Shown in pieces: positions 1 to 4,615 of a stretch of DNA of 6,230 nt. The notes under the pieces were generated by a model. The model worked only from the letters and a program-made list of their open reading frames with translations. It did no database searches and was not told the origin of the DNA. The first letter of the stretch is position 1, and every line of letters begins with the position of its first letter. The stretch covers positions 1-6,230 of the forward strand of contig CAKSHV010000096.1 in NCBI GenBank assembly GCA_934457515.1. Direction: 5' to 3'. The stretch is from an uncultured Clostridia bacterium. GTDB lineage: Bacteria > Bacillota > Clostridia > RGIG6154. The position numbers and the translations under genes were made by a program.

Positions 1-71
1 CCCCAAGTTGGACTTGAACCAACGACCCTGCGGTTAACAGCCGCATGCTCTACCGACTGAGCTATTGAGGA
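1..71 (-). tRNA. tRNA-Asn (anticodon GTT), 3' end cut by window edge
   Basis: The reverse strand folds as a complete cloverleaf. The acceptor strand TCCTCAA (71..65) pairs with TTGGGG plus one base beyond the window. The D arm is GCTC/GAGC, the anticodon stem TGCGG/CCGCA carries the loop CTGTTAA, and the T arm is GTTGG-TTCAAGT-CCAAC. The anticodon is GTT, which reads AAC and AAU. Only the final acceptor base and the discriminator lie off the edge; whether CCA is encoded cannot be seen. A consensus promoter sits just upstream. Confidence 0.97.
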
Positions 72-86
72 ATATCAACAAAAATT

Positions 87-115
87 ATTATATCATACAC
101 ACGGCGGTTTGTCAA
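87..115 (-). promoter_or_regulatory. Vegetative promoter of tRNA-Asn
   Basis: On the minus strand there is a perfect -35 TTGACA (115..110), a 17-base spacer and a perfect -10 TATAAT (92..87), with an extended -10 TG one base upstream. Transcription would begin near 80, about nine bases before the mature tRNA 5' end. The match to the housekeeping sigma-A consensus is complete, as expected for a stable RNA gene. Confidence 0.9.
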
Positions 116-190
116 TAGATTTTTAAAAATTTGCATATTATTTCCGCGTTTTCCTGTGCAAAAGGCGCATCTTGCGCGGCATAGCTTCGT

Positions 191-218
191 CACGTTTTTT
201 TCGGGCGATCATAGTATA
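191..218 (+). promoter_or_regulatory. Candidate mother-cell sporulation promoter of cotJ operon
   Basis: CATAGTATA at 210-218 fits the -10 consensus CATAnnnTA of sigma-K and the CATA core shared with sigma-E. A CAC at 191-193 lies where the short sigma-K -35 (AC core) would be expected, 16 bases upstream measured from AC. The sigma-E -35 match is poor. The start would fall near 225, leaving a leader of about 40 bases before cotJA. cotJ is sigma-E-controlled in Bacillus subtilis, so the sigma assignment is open; only the -10 is persuasive. Confidence 0.4.
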
Positions 219-220
219 TA

Positions 221-239
221 TTGTAACAAAAAGTTACAA
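221..239. repeat. Perfect 7-bp inverted repeat at cotJ start region
   Basis: TTGTAAC (221-227), a five-base A-tract spacer (228-232) and GTTACAA (233-239) form an exact dyad. It lies directly downstream of the candidate -10 and over the predicted transcription start. It could be a DNA-binding site for a regulator, or a short hairpin at the 5' end of the mRNA. It is not followed by a T-run, so it is not an intrinsic terminator. The bound protein, if any, is unknown. Confidence 0.55.
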
Positions 240-263
240 AATTTTCAGGAAAGGTTGAAGAAA

Positions 264-458
264 ATGAGCAAGCAGAATTGCGGCTGCGTGGGAGAGGGCA
301 AACCGTCATTTGTCCCGACGACCTTGGCAGCGGCTTTTGTTGTACCGCAAATCGGCGGCGATACATTTGAACCGATGCAGGGGTTAAAGAACGGAACCAT
401 TTATCCCGAGCTTTACATGCCCTATGTTCCGAGGAGGCAGCGCGATGGAAAGAAATGA
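264..458 (+). CDS. cotJA: Spore coat-associated protein CotJA
   Basis: This 64-residue protein matches the CotJA family. The diagnostic C-terminal part reads GLKNGTIYPELYMPY, with the family's GT-(I/L)-(F/Y)-PEL-x-x-PY pattern. CotJA is a small protein of the spore coat whose exact role is not known. The frame is open further upstream, but ATG 264 is chosen because AGGAAAGG lies at 248-255 and the homologous region begins after it; the upstream codons encode no family feature. An N-terminal CGC pair (Cys6, Cys8) could support disulfide or metal cross-linking, which is inference. It is the first gene of the cotJ operon and overlaps cotJB by 14 bases. The basic tail (RRQRDGKK) is encoded over the cotJB ribosome binding site. 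Confidence 0.9.
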   Translation: MSKQNCGCVGEGKPSFVPTTLAAAFVVPQIGGDTFEPMQGLKNGTIYPELYMPYVPRRQRDGKK

Positions 459-693
459 AATGCTGCACCAGATTATGGCGCTTCAGTTTACCATGATTGA
501 TTTAAATTTATATTTAGATACACATCCTTATGATGACAATGCGATTGCTTATTTTAACGATTACAAGCAGGAATGGCAAAAGCTGTGGAAAGAATACGAA
601 GAAAAATACGGTCCCCTGACGGCAGGCAGCAGCAATCCGACGTATTGGGATTGGATTGAGGATCCGTGGCCATGGGAAAATATGTTTGAGTAA
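445..693 (+). CDS. cotJB: Spore coat protein CotJB
   Basis: This 82-residue protein is a full-length CotJB-family member. It shows the typical block LNLYLDTHPYD near residues 20-31, a charged helix (YKQEWQKLWKEYEEKYGPL) around residues 40-58, and the Trp-rich end WDWIEDPWPWENMFE. Family knowledge places it in the inner spore coat with CotJA and CotJC; no enzymatic activity is known. ATG 445 is preceded by GAGGAGG at 431-437 with seven bases of spacing. An in-frame ATG at 424 lacks such a site and is rejected. The start lies inside the end of cotJA, so translation is probably coupled. The gap to cotJC is 18 bases. Confidence 0.93.
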   Translation: MERNEMLHQIMALQFTMIDLNLYLDTHPYDDNAIAYFNDYKQEWQKLWKEYEEKYGPLTAGSSNPTYWDWIEDPWPWENMFE

Positions 694-711
694 GAAAGGG
701 GATTTGATGAA

Positions 712-1281
712 ATGTGGCAATATGAAAAGAAATTGGAATATCCGGTAAGCATTAAAACGCCGAACCCGGCAATGGCAAAACTGATTATAACGCAGTACGG
801 CGGACCGGACGGAGAACTCGGTGCATCACTAAGGTATCTTTCACAGCGTTTCGCCATGCCGACAAAAGAGGCGAAGGGCGCACTTACAGACATCGGAACG
901 GAAGAGCTTGCGCATATGGAAATTGTGGGTGCGATGGTGCGTCAGCTTTTAAAGGGGTCTTCGGACAAAGAGATTATGGAGCAGTACGGTCCGATGTATG
1001 TTGACCACGGGCTCGGCGTTTATCCCATGTCGGCGGGCGGTGTGCCCTTCAATGCGGCATGTATGCAGTCGACGGGTGACCCTATGACAGACATTACGGA
1101 AAACATGGCGGCGGAACAAAAAGCGCGCGCGACGTATGAATATCTTTTGGATTTGGCAGACGACCCGGACGTGATTGACCCGCTGCGCTTTTTGCGCGAG
1201 CGCGAAATTGTGCACTTCCAGCGTTTCGGCGAAATTATGAACCAATTAAACGAAATGAAAGATAAGAAAATGCGCTATTAA
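712..1281 (+). CDS. cotJC: Spore coat manganese catalase CotJC
   Basis: This 189-residue four-helix ferritin-like protein belongs to the manganese (non-haem) catalase family, which converts hydrogen peroxide to water and oxygen. Compared with the Lactobacillus plantarum enzyme, whose ligands are Glu35, Glu66, His69, Glu148 and His181, I find Glu35 (GELGA), Glu65 and His68 (EELAH), Glu135 (AAEQKAR) and His168 (EIVHF). The 3-residue and 33-residue spacings are kept, and Glu165 matches the second-shell Glu178. The dimanganese site therefore looks intact. The protein is shorter than free Mn-catalases, as usual for CotJC, which sits in the coat. ATG 712 follows AAAGGGG at 695-701. It is the last gene of the operon; a terminator begins 44 bases after the stop. 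Catalytic activity is inferred, not shown. Confidence 0.95.
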   Translation: MWQYEKKLEYPVSIKTPNPAMAKLIITQYGGPDGELGASLRYLSQRFAMPTKEAKGALTDIGTEELAHMEIVGAMVRQLLKGSSDKEIMEQYGPMYVDHGLGVYPMSAGGVPFNAACMQSTGDPMTDITENMAAEQKARATYEYLLDLADDPDVIDPLRFLREREIVHFQRFGEIMNQLNEMKDKKMRY

Positions 1282-1304
1282 AGTATCGGTTTAACCGACA
1301 CTTT
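1280..1304 (-). terminator. Weak hairpin, likely end of the minus-strand membrane-protein operon
   Basis: The minus-strand RNA (1304 to 1280) forms an 11-pair stem, AAAGTGTCGGT against ACCGATACTTT, around a TAA loop. One pair is G-U. On the plus strand the same position is an A-C mismatch, so the fold suits the minus transcript. The tail UUUAAUAG is a poor U-tract. It lies 52 bases past the stop of the second EamA-like gene and overlaps the cotJC stop codon. A termination role is inferred. Confidence 0.4.
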
Positions 1305-1324
1305 AGCAGAGCATTCGACAGTCT

Positions 1325-1357
1325 GTGTGTGCGGCATATGCTGCACACACTTTTTTT
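1325..1357 (+). terminator. Intrinsic terminator of cotJ operon
   Basis: GTGTGTGC (1325-1332) pairs exactly with GCACACAC (1343-1350). The inner part adds one G-U and two G-C pairs around an ATAT loop, giving an 11-pair stem, followed directly by seven T residues (1351-1357). The G-U pair becomes A-C on the opposite strand, which supports plus-strand use. The T-run overlaps the stop codon of the converging membrane-protein gene. Confidence 0.92.
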
Positions 1358-1688
1358 AAAAGAGCATAAATATTAAAATGCCGCAGATGATGATAATGTT
1401 GCCGGCAACGCGTTTTTGGGTAAGGGACTCATTCAAAATAAAGTGCGAAAGCAGCATGACAAACACGGTGGACACGGAATTTATAACCACGCCGAAGCGG
1501 TAGTCCGTCTTTGTGTATATAAACACATTTAAGACAAGCACGCCGACATAGCATGTGTATGAAAATAAAACATACGGATTTACATATTTAAAAATCATGC
1601 TTTTATATGTTTTGCTTGCGCTTTTTTTCAAAATAATCTGCGAAAGGGCAGTAATCAGCGCACTTAGAATCATTAAAAAATTACTCAC
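1356..1688 (-). CDS. EamA/SMR-like four-helix membrane protein, second subunit
   Basis: This 110-residue protein has four predicted membrane helices at about residues 3-21, 38-58, 66-84 and 91-109. The second half (SVSTVFVMLLSHFILNESL, then GNIIIICGILIF) follows the EamA/drug-metabolite transporter pattern, with a Glu after helix 3 and a Gly-rich helix 4. At this length it is half of a classical ten-helix EamA protein, the size of SMR-type proteins such as EmrE or the ArnE/ArnF flippase subunits. It starts at GTG 1688, overlapping the preceding gene by eight bases (GTGAGTAA), so it is probably made by translational coupling; only a weak GGGTGA precedes it. The basic first loop (several Lys, residues 21-34) suggests an N-out topology. 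The substrate is unknown. Confidence 0.8.
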   Translation of the reverse strand: MSNFLMILSALITALSQIILKKSASKTYKSMIFKYVNPYVLFSYTCYVGVLVLNVFIYTKTDYRFGVVINSVSTVFVMLLSHFILNESLTQKRVAGNIIIICGILIFMLF

Positions 1689-2025
1689 TTTGCATCACCC
1701 AAATTCCCGCAATAATTAGCATTGTTCCGACAATATTTCCGACGGTTACCGTTTCGGAAAAAATCAGCACCGACCACAAAAGGCTCCATATATTGTAAAC
1801 CGCTTCGTGCGCAGCGGTATTTTCATCCAAACGCATTAAATCCTGTTGCCGGAATATGGCATACATGCCGCAGTTTATCAGGATAAGCACTGCGTATGTA
1901 AAAGTTTGCATATGAAATACTCCGTGTTTTCCGATGCTGTTTGCACAAAGCTTTGAAAAAATTCCAACGAATGAAAAAAGCATTATGTTGATATTAATAA
2001 CAAATAATCGCTTTGTTTTTTCCAT
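1681..2025 (-). CDS. EamA/SMR-like four-helix membrane protein, first subunit
   Basis: This 114-residue protein has predicted helices at about 7-28, 36-58, 74-90 and 93-112. Its C-terminal part (WSVLIFSETVTVGNIVGTML, then IIAGIWVM) fits the EamA/SMR helix 3-4 signature, including the Glu after helix 3 (Glu91). ATG 2025 is preceded by TGGAGGAG at 2040-2033, a strong site with seven bases of spacing. The gene is followed without a gap by a second protein of the same type, so the two probably assemble as a heterodimer, as in paired SMR or ArnE/ArnF systems. The basic N-terminus (EKTKR) suggests N-in, opposite to its partner; the charge bias is modest. Cargo could be a drug, a polyamine, a lipid-linked sugar or another metabolite. 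It may be co-transcribed with the 84-residue gene 79 bases upstream. Confidence 0.8.
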   Translation of the reverse strand: MEKTKRLFVININIMLFSFVGIFSKLCANSIGKHGVFHMQTFTYAVLILINCGMYAIFRQQDLMRLDENTAAHEAVYNIWSLLWSVLIFSETVTVGNIVGTMLIIAGIWVMQSE

Positions 2026-2104
2026 TATAATTCTCCTCCAAAATGAATTACAGGCTTTTTAAAACAGAATTGACTTTTGCCAAATCATATGAAATTTACA
2101 TATG

Positions 2105-2359
2105 TTACTTCGTTTTTTCAAGCAGCATCTGGTCGGTTTTGTTTCGCAGCAACAGGAGCATATCCAACTCTTTAAGCGAAAGAGTAAGTCCCTCGGCGCG
2201 AAACAGCGATAACATTTTTGTCAGATATTCGGTTTTGTTTAGGTCGTTTCTTGAAAGTGCAAGATTTTTAAGCTCTTCTTTTAACTTTTGGTTGGTATCT
2301 AATTCGTAGTTAAATTTTGCAACCTTTTCAAATGTCACTTTTTTCTTTTTGAAAAACAC
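2105..2359 (-). CDS. Small basic protein of unknown function (84 aa)
   Basis: I do not recognise this family. The protein is Lys-rich (15 Lys in 84 residues, net charge about +6), has no Cys or Trp, no membrane segment and no signal peptide. It begins with a basic FFKKKK run and appears mostly helical, with likely helices near residues 11-35, 43-56 and 62-82; the last is Leu-rich (LKELDMLLLL). The GTG at 2359 is chosen because GGAGGT (2372-2367) lies seven bases upstream; the GTG at 2368 overlaps that site. A candidate extended -10 promoter is well placed at 2401-2393. The strong start signals favour a real gene over the Ser-rich plus-strand reading of the same DNA. It could be a regulator or an accessory of the downstream transporter pair; neither is shown. 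Confidence 0.65.
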   Translation of the reverse strand: MFFKKKKVTFEKVAKFNYELDTNQKLKEELKNLALSRNDLNKTEYLTKMLSLFRAEGLTLSLKELDMLLLLRNKTDQMLLEKTK

Positions 2360-2392
2360 TGTTCTCACCTCCGAACAACCGTTTACAGTTTA

Positions 2393-2401
2393 AGTATAAC
2401 A
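2393..2401 (-). promoter_or_regulatory. Candidate extended -10 promoter for the 84-aa gene
   Basis: The minus strand reads TGTTATACT (2401..2393): a TG, one base, then TATACT, an extended -10 element differing from TATAAT at one position. No -35 match is visible, since that position falls inside the upstream terminator stem. Transcription would begin near 2386, about 14 bases before the ribosome binding site. The element touches the T-run of the kinase terminator. Confidence 0.5.
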
Positions 2402-2428
2402 AAAAAGCCACCCTTTTGGGTGGCTTTT
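2401..2428 (-). terminator. Intrinsic terminator of the two-component operon
   Basis: GCCACCC and GGGTGGC form a perfect seven-pair stem (2424-2418 with 2413-2407) around a four-base loop. On the minus strand it is followed by six T residues (2406-2401). An A-tract on the far side can extend the stem. The plus-strand tail is only TTTTGCC and there is no plus-strand gene to end, so the minus orientation is assigned. It begins about 40 bases after the kinase stop codon. Confidence 0.92.
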
Positions 2429-2468
2429 GCCGTAATTGGTCGATTTTGGAACACAATTGGTATTTTGT

Positions 2469-3740
2469 TTAGGCGTTCAATATGATGCAAACGGTTAAAA
2501 TTCTGTTCGCCATACTGTATTTCATGTTGCCGTCGTACTTACGGATTGCGGAAAGCATGCTGGCAATTCCGATGCCGCGGTTTTTAATCATGTTGTTTTC
2601 GATGAAAATGTCTTTTCGGCAGGGGTTGGAGCACACGATAACGGTTTTGTCCGCAACCGTTCTTATATTCACCTTAATTTCGCCTTTTGAATGACATTCC
2701 GTGCAGCCGTTTACGGCATTTTCCAAAAGATTGGACAAAATCGCAACATAGTCCATGTCGGATATCGGCGTGTTTTCTGCCGTGTCCGCCTCAATCAAAA
2801 CCGAAATGCCCATCTTCTGCGCTTTTGCGTAAAAACTGCTTAAAATGGCGTTTACGGTAATATTTGGGCAAAATTCGCCGCCTTTTGCCGCGTCTAAACT
2901 TTCATCATACTGCTCTAAATAGTGCAGCGCCTCCTGAACGTCGCCTTTTTGGAGCATAGATACAATGTTTTGATTATGATGCCTGAAATCGTGACGGACG
3001 GTCTTTGCCCACAGCTCGTTTTCCCTTGCGGTTTTTAACTGCCTCTGCAGATAGGTGACATTTTGGTTGACCAGCTCGGTGTTGGATTCATCAATCATAG
3101 ATTCGATTGTACCGAAAATAACCCATATAATAGCCATGTAAACCAAAATAGATACCGCAAAGAACGGAATGTATTTGTAAATATTCGGATATTCGGAATA
3201 GAACAGCACCACAAGCAGCGCGAATATCACCAAAAACAGAAGCGTTACAAGCGATATGGCGTACCACGTTTTGCGGCGTTTTCCCGACACGGCACGAACT
3301 TTCGGACGCAGGAATTTAATATAAATGAGAGCCGTCGGAATGAACAAAACGGTTCTTATGCCGTTTCTTGCATAATAGACAACAAGGCTTGATGCGCCTT
3401 TTAAAAACAGACTGCAAAAAATAAGTGAAAGGCAAACAAAGATGGAAAACACGTTTGCATAGCTGATGAACAGAAAAATCTTTTTGCAGACAGGGTCGGC
3501 AGAGGTAAGTGTGAAAACAAAAAGCGCCATTATGATTGTGGATGTAAAGACAACAGCGTAAAATCCGGGACTGTCATCGAGAATAACATAAGAAAGGGTT
3601 ATAATGCACACGAAGCCTGCGCAGAACAGCGAATATATAAGGGCGGTTTTGCGCGCAGAATATTTCGGTTCGGTCATTGCCCAAAAGCAAAGCAGGTGCG
3701 AAATACCAAGCAGAAGCCAGGCTGCAAGCATATGTATCAT
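2469..3740 (-). CDS. GHKL-type sensor histidine kinase (AgrC-like architecture)
   Basis: This 423-residue membrane kinase has about seven predicted N-terminal helices (near 5-22, 33-54, 60-80, 87-113, 117-143, 159-181, 189-212), then a linker with coiled-coil character (215-245). The dimerisation motif TVRHDFRHHNQN carries the probable phospho-accepting His250. The ATP-binding domain shows an N-box (LSNLLENAVNG, Asn337 and Asn341) and a G-box NRGIGIASML (Gly389, Gly391). This layout belongs to the HPK10/AgrC-type family with the HATPase_c_5 fold, which pairs with LytTR regulators. The ATG at 3740 overlaps the regulator's stop as ATGA, so translation is coupled. There is no extracellular sensor domain; the ligand would be sensed through the membrane helices. 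No signal-peptide precursor or AgrB-type protease gene lies nearby, so the stimulus is unknown. Confidence 0.92.
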   Translation of the reverse strand: MIHMLAAWLLLGISHLLCFWAMTEPKYSARKTALIYSLFCAGFVCIITLSYVILDDSPGFYAVVFTSTIIMALFVFTLTSADPVCKKIFLFISYANVFSIFVCLSLIFCSLFLKGASSLVVYYARNGIRTVLFIPTALIYIKFLRPKVRAVSGKRRKTWYAISLVTLLFLVIFALLVVLFYSEYPNIYKYIPFFAVSILVYMAIIWVIFGTIESMIDESNTELVNQNVTYLQRQLKTARENELWAKTVRHDFRHHNQNIVSMLQKGDVQEALHYLEQYDESLDAAKGGEFCPNITVNAILSSFYAKAQKMGISVLIEADTAENTPISDMDYVAILSNLLENAVNGCTECHSKGEIKVNIRTVADKTVIVCSNPCRKDIFIENNMIKNRGIGIASMLSAIRKYDGNMKYSMANRILTVCIILNA

Positions 3741-4465
3741 TTTTTCGTTGCCTCCTCACGATAAAAATCAAAATACTGCTCTTTCACATCATTTCTTAAG
3801 CGCCGCGGAACGGGAATTTTCTGTCCGTTTGTCATAATCAGTTCGGTTTGCAGAATGCTTTGTACGCACCTTAAGTTTACAATATACGATGCACCGACCG
3901 ATATAAAACCGCTTGCGTTGTAAAACATGTGTTTTATGTCTGCAAGGGTGGTGCGCGTTTTAATCGATTTTCCCGATTTTAAATGAATTTCAACGCTGTG
4001 ATTTTTAGATTCCATATACAATACATTGTATAAATCAATGCGATGAATTTCACGGCCGGACGTTACGGGCACATATAAGCGGTTTTTCCGCTTTTCAATT
4101 AACCTGTCAAGTGTGTTTATAAGCCGTTCTTTGTCAAACGGCTTTGTTAAATAGTCGGTTACGTGCAGAGAAAACGCCTCGACGGCGTAATCGGAACTGG
4201 TCGTTAAAAACACAATATCTGTATTTTCTTCATTTATGCTTTGCAGCTCTTTTGCAATCTCCGTTCCCAAAATGCCGGGCATGCAAATATCAAGCAGGGC
4301 AATATCCGGCGCGCCGTTTTTTCGGATGTCGTCTATCATATCGAGAGGGTTCAAGAAACAGCTGAGCTTAAGCATAAACTCGGGGTGGGATATTGCATAG
4401 TCCTGCACAATGCTGCGAATATTTTCAAGTTCGTTTTCCCGGTCGTCACATATGGCAATATTCAT
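3737..4465 (-). CDS. LytTR-family response regulator
   Basis: This 242-residue regulator has an N-terminal receiver domain (about 1-122) and a C-terminal LytTR DNA-binding domain (about 131-235). Receiver residues are the acidic pair Asp7-Asp8, phospho-acceptor Asp59 (LLDICMPG), a switch Thr at 88 or 89 and Lys108 (TKPF). The LytTR part shows the typical VLYMES, FISVGASYIVNL and KIPVPRR blocks. The family binds promoter DNA, usually as repeated sites, after phosphorylation by its kinase, here the overlapping downstream gene. The start is ATG 4465, since AAGGAGGT (4480-4473) lies seven bases upstream and the receiver begins at once (MNIAICDD); an ATG at 4495 would lie upstream of the predicted transcription start. 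Targets cannot be deduced beyond possible autoregulation through the upstream inverted repeat. Confidence 0.94.
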   Translation of the reverse strand: MNIAICDDRENELENIRSIVQDYAISHPEFMLKLSCFLNPLDMIDDIRKNGAPDIALLDICMPGILGTEIAKELQSINEENTDIVFLTTSSDYAVEAFSLHVTDYLTKPFDKERLINTLDRLIEKRKNRLYVPVTSGREIHRIDLYNVLYMESKNHSVEIHLKSGKSIKTRTTLADIKHMFYNASGFISVGASYIVNLRCVQSILQTELIMTNGQKIPVPRRLRNDVKEQYFDFYREEATKK

Positions 4466-4498
4466 TCTTAAAACCTCCTTTCGACTTGAATACAATTT

Positions 4499-4527
4499 AG
4501 TATATCATACTATTTTGATTTTGTCAC
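4499..4527 (-). promoter_or_regulatory. Promoter of the two-component operon
   Basis: On the minus strand a -35 GTGACA (4527..4522) and a -10 TATACT (4504..4499) are 17 bases apart, and TG one base before the -10 makes it extended. Transcription would start near 4492, giving a leader of about 27 bases that contains the regulator's ribosome binding site. The -35 differs from TTGACA at one position. Confidence 0.75.
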
Positions 4528-4543
4528 CATTCCAAAGTATGAT
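4504..4543. repeat. 8-bp inverted repeat bracketing the -35 of the two-component promoter
   Basis: ATCATACT (4504-4511) and AGTATGAT (4536-4543) are exact inverse complements with 24 bases between them, so their centres are 32 bp (about three helical turns) apart. They flank the -35 element, and one arm touches the -10. A further AGTAT at 4499-4503 forms a small dyad with ATACT at 4507-4511. The arrangement suits a regulator that binds twice on one DNA face, possibly the LytTR protein itself. The DNA is A/T-rich, so chance is not excluded. Confidence 0.45.
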
Positions 4544-4582
4544 TTTTTGTTTTTAATACATGACAGGTTCGAATTTTAAATG

Positions 4583-4608
4583 AAGGGTGCGGAGTTTTCC
4601 ACACCCTT
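4583..4608 (-). terminator. Probable terminator of the GH20 gene
   Basis: On the minus strand AAGGGTGTGGA pairs with TCCGCACCCTT around an AAAC loop, an 11-pair stem with one U-G pair. The plus-strand equivalent has a C-A mismatch. The stem ends about 30 bases past the GH20 stop. The downstream tail TTCATTTAAAATT is a weak U-tract because the first two T residues pair. It separates the GH20 gene from the two-component promoter. Confidence 0.65.
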
Positions 4609-4615
4609 TTTGAAT

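Noticed and set aside
165..177. GCGCA-TCT-TGCGC hairpin between tRNA and cotJ
   Set aside because: Short stem with no T-run and no relation to any start or stop; judged likely incidental.
156..263. Upstream extension of the cotJA reading frame
   Set aside because: It crosses the candidate promoter and the inverted repeat, has no ribosome binding site at its start, and the CotJA homology begins after ATG 264.
2086..2104. Two CATATG palindromes separated by seven A/T bases upstream of the EamA-like genes
   Set aside because: The DNA is very A/T-rich and the hexamer is self-complementary, so such spacing is easily produced by chance; no T-run makes it a terminator.
2093..2121. Possible promoter for the EamA-like pair (TTGAAA, 17 bases, TAAATT)
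   Set aside because: The -10 matches only four of six positions and lies in A/T-rich DNA; co-transcription from the small upstream gene explains expression equally well.
2043..2309. Plus-strand reading frame of 88 codons opposite the 84-residue gene
   Set aside because: It is Ser- and Phe-rich as expected for the antisense of a Lys/Glu/Leu-rich gene, and no ribosome binding site precedes it; the minus-strand reading has both promoter and ribosome binding site.
4466..4495. Longer response regulator start at ATG 4495
   Set aside because: It lies upstream of the predicted transcription start (about 4492) and adds ten residues before a receiver domain that normally starts as at 4465.
4466..4615. 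Possible autoinducer peptide gene next to the two-component pair
   Set aside because: Both strands of this gap were read; the minus strand ATG near 4560 is followed at once by a stop, and nothing peptide-like with a ribosome binding site is present.
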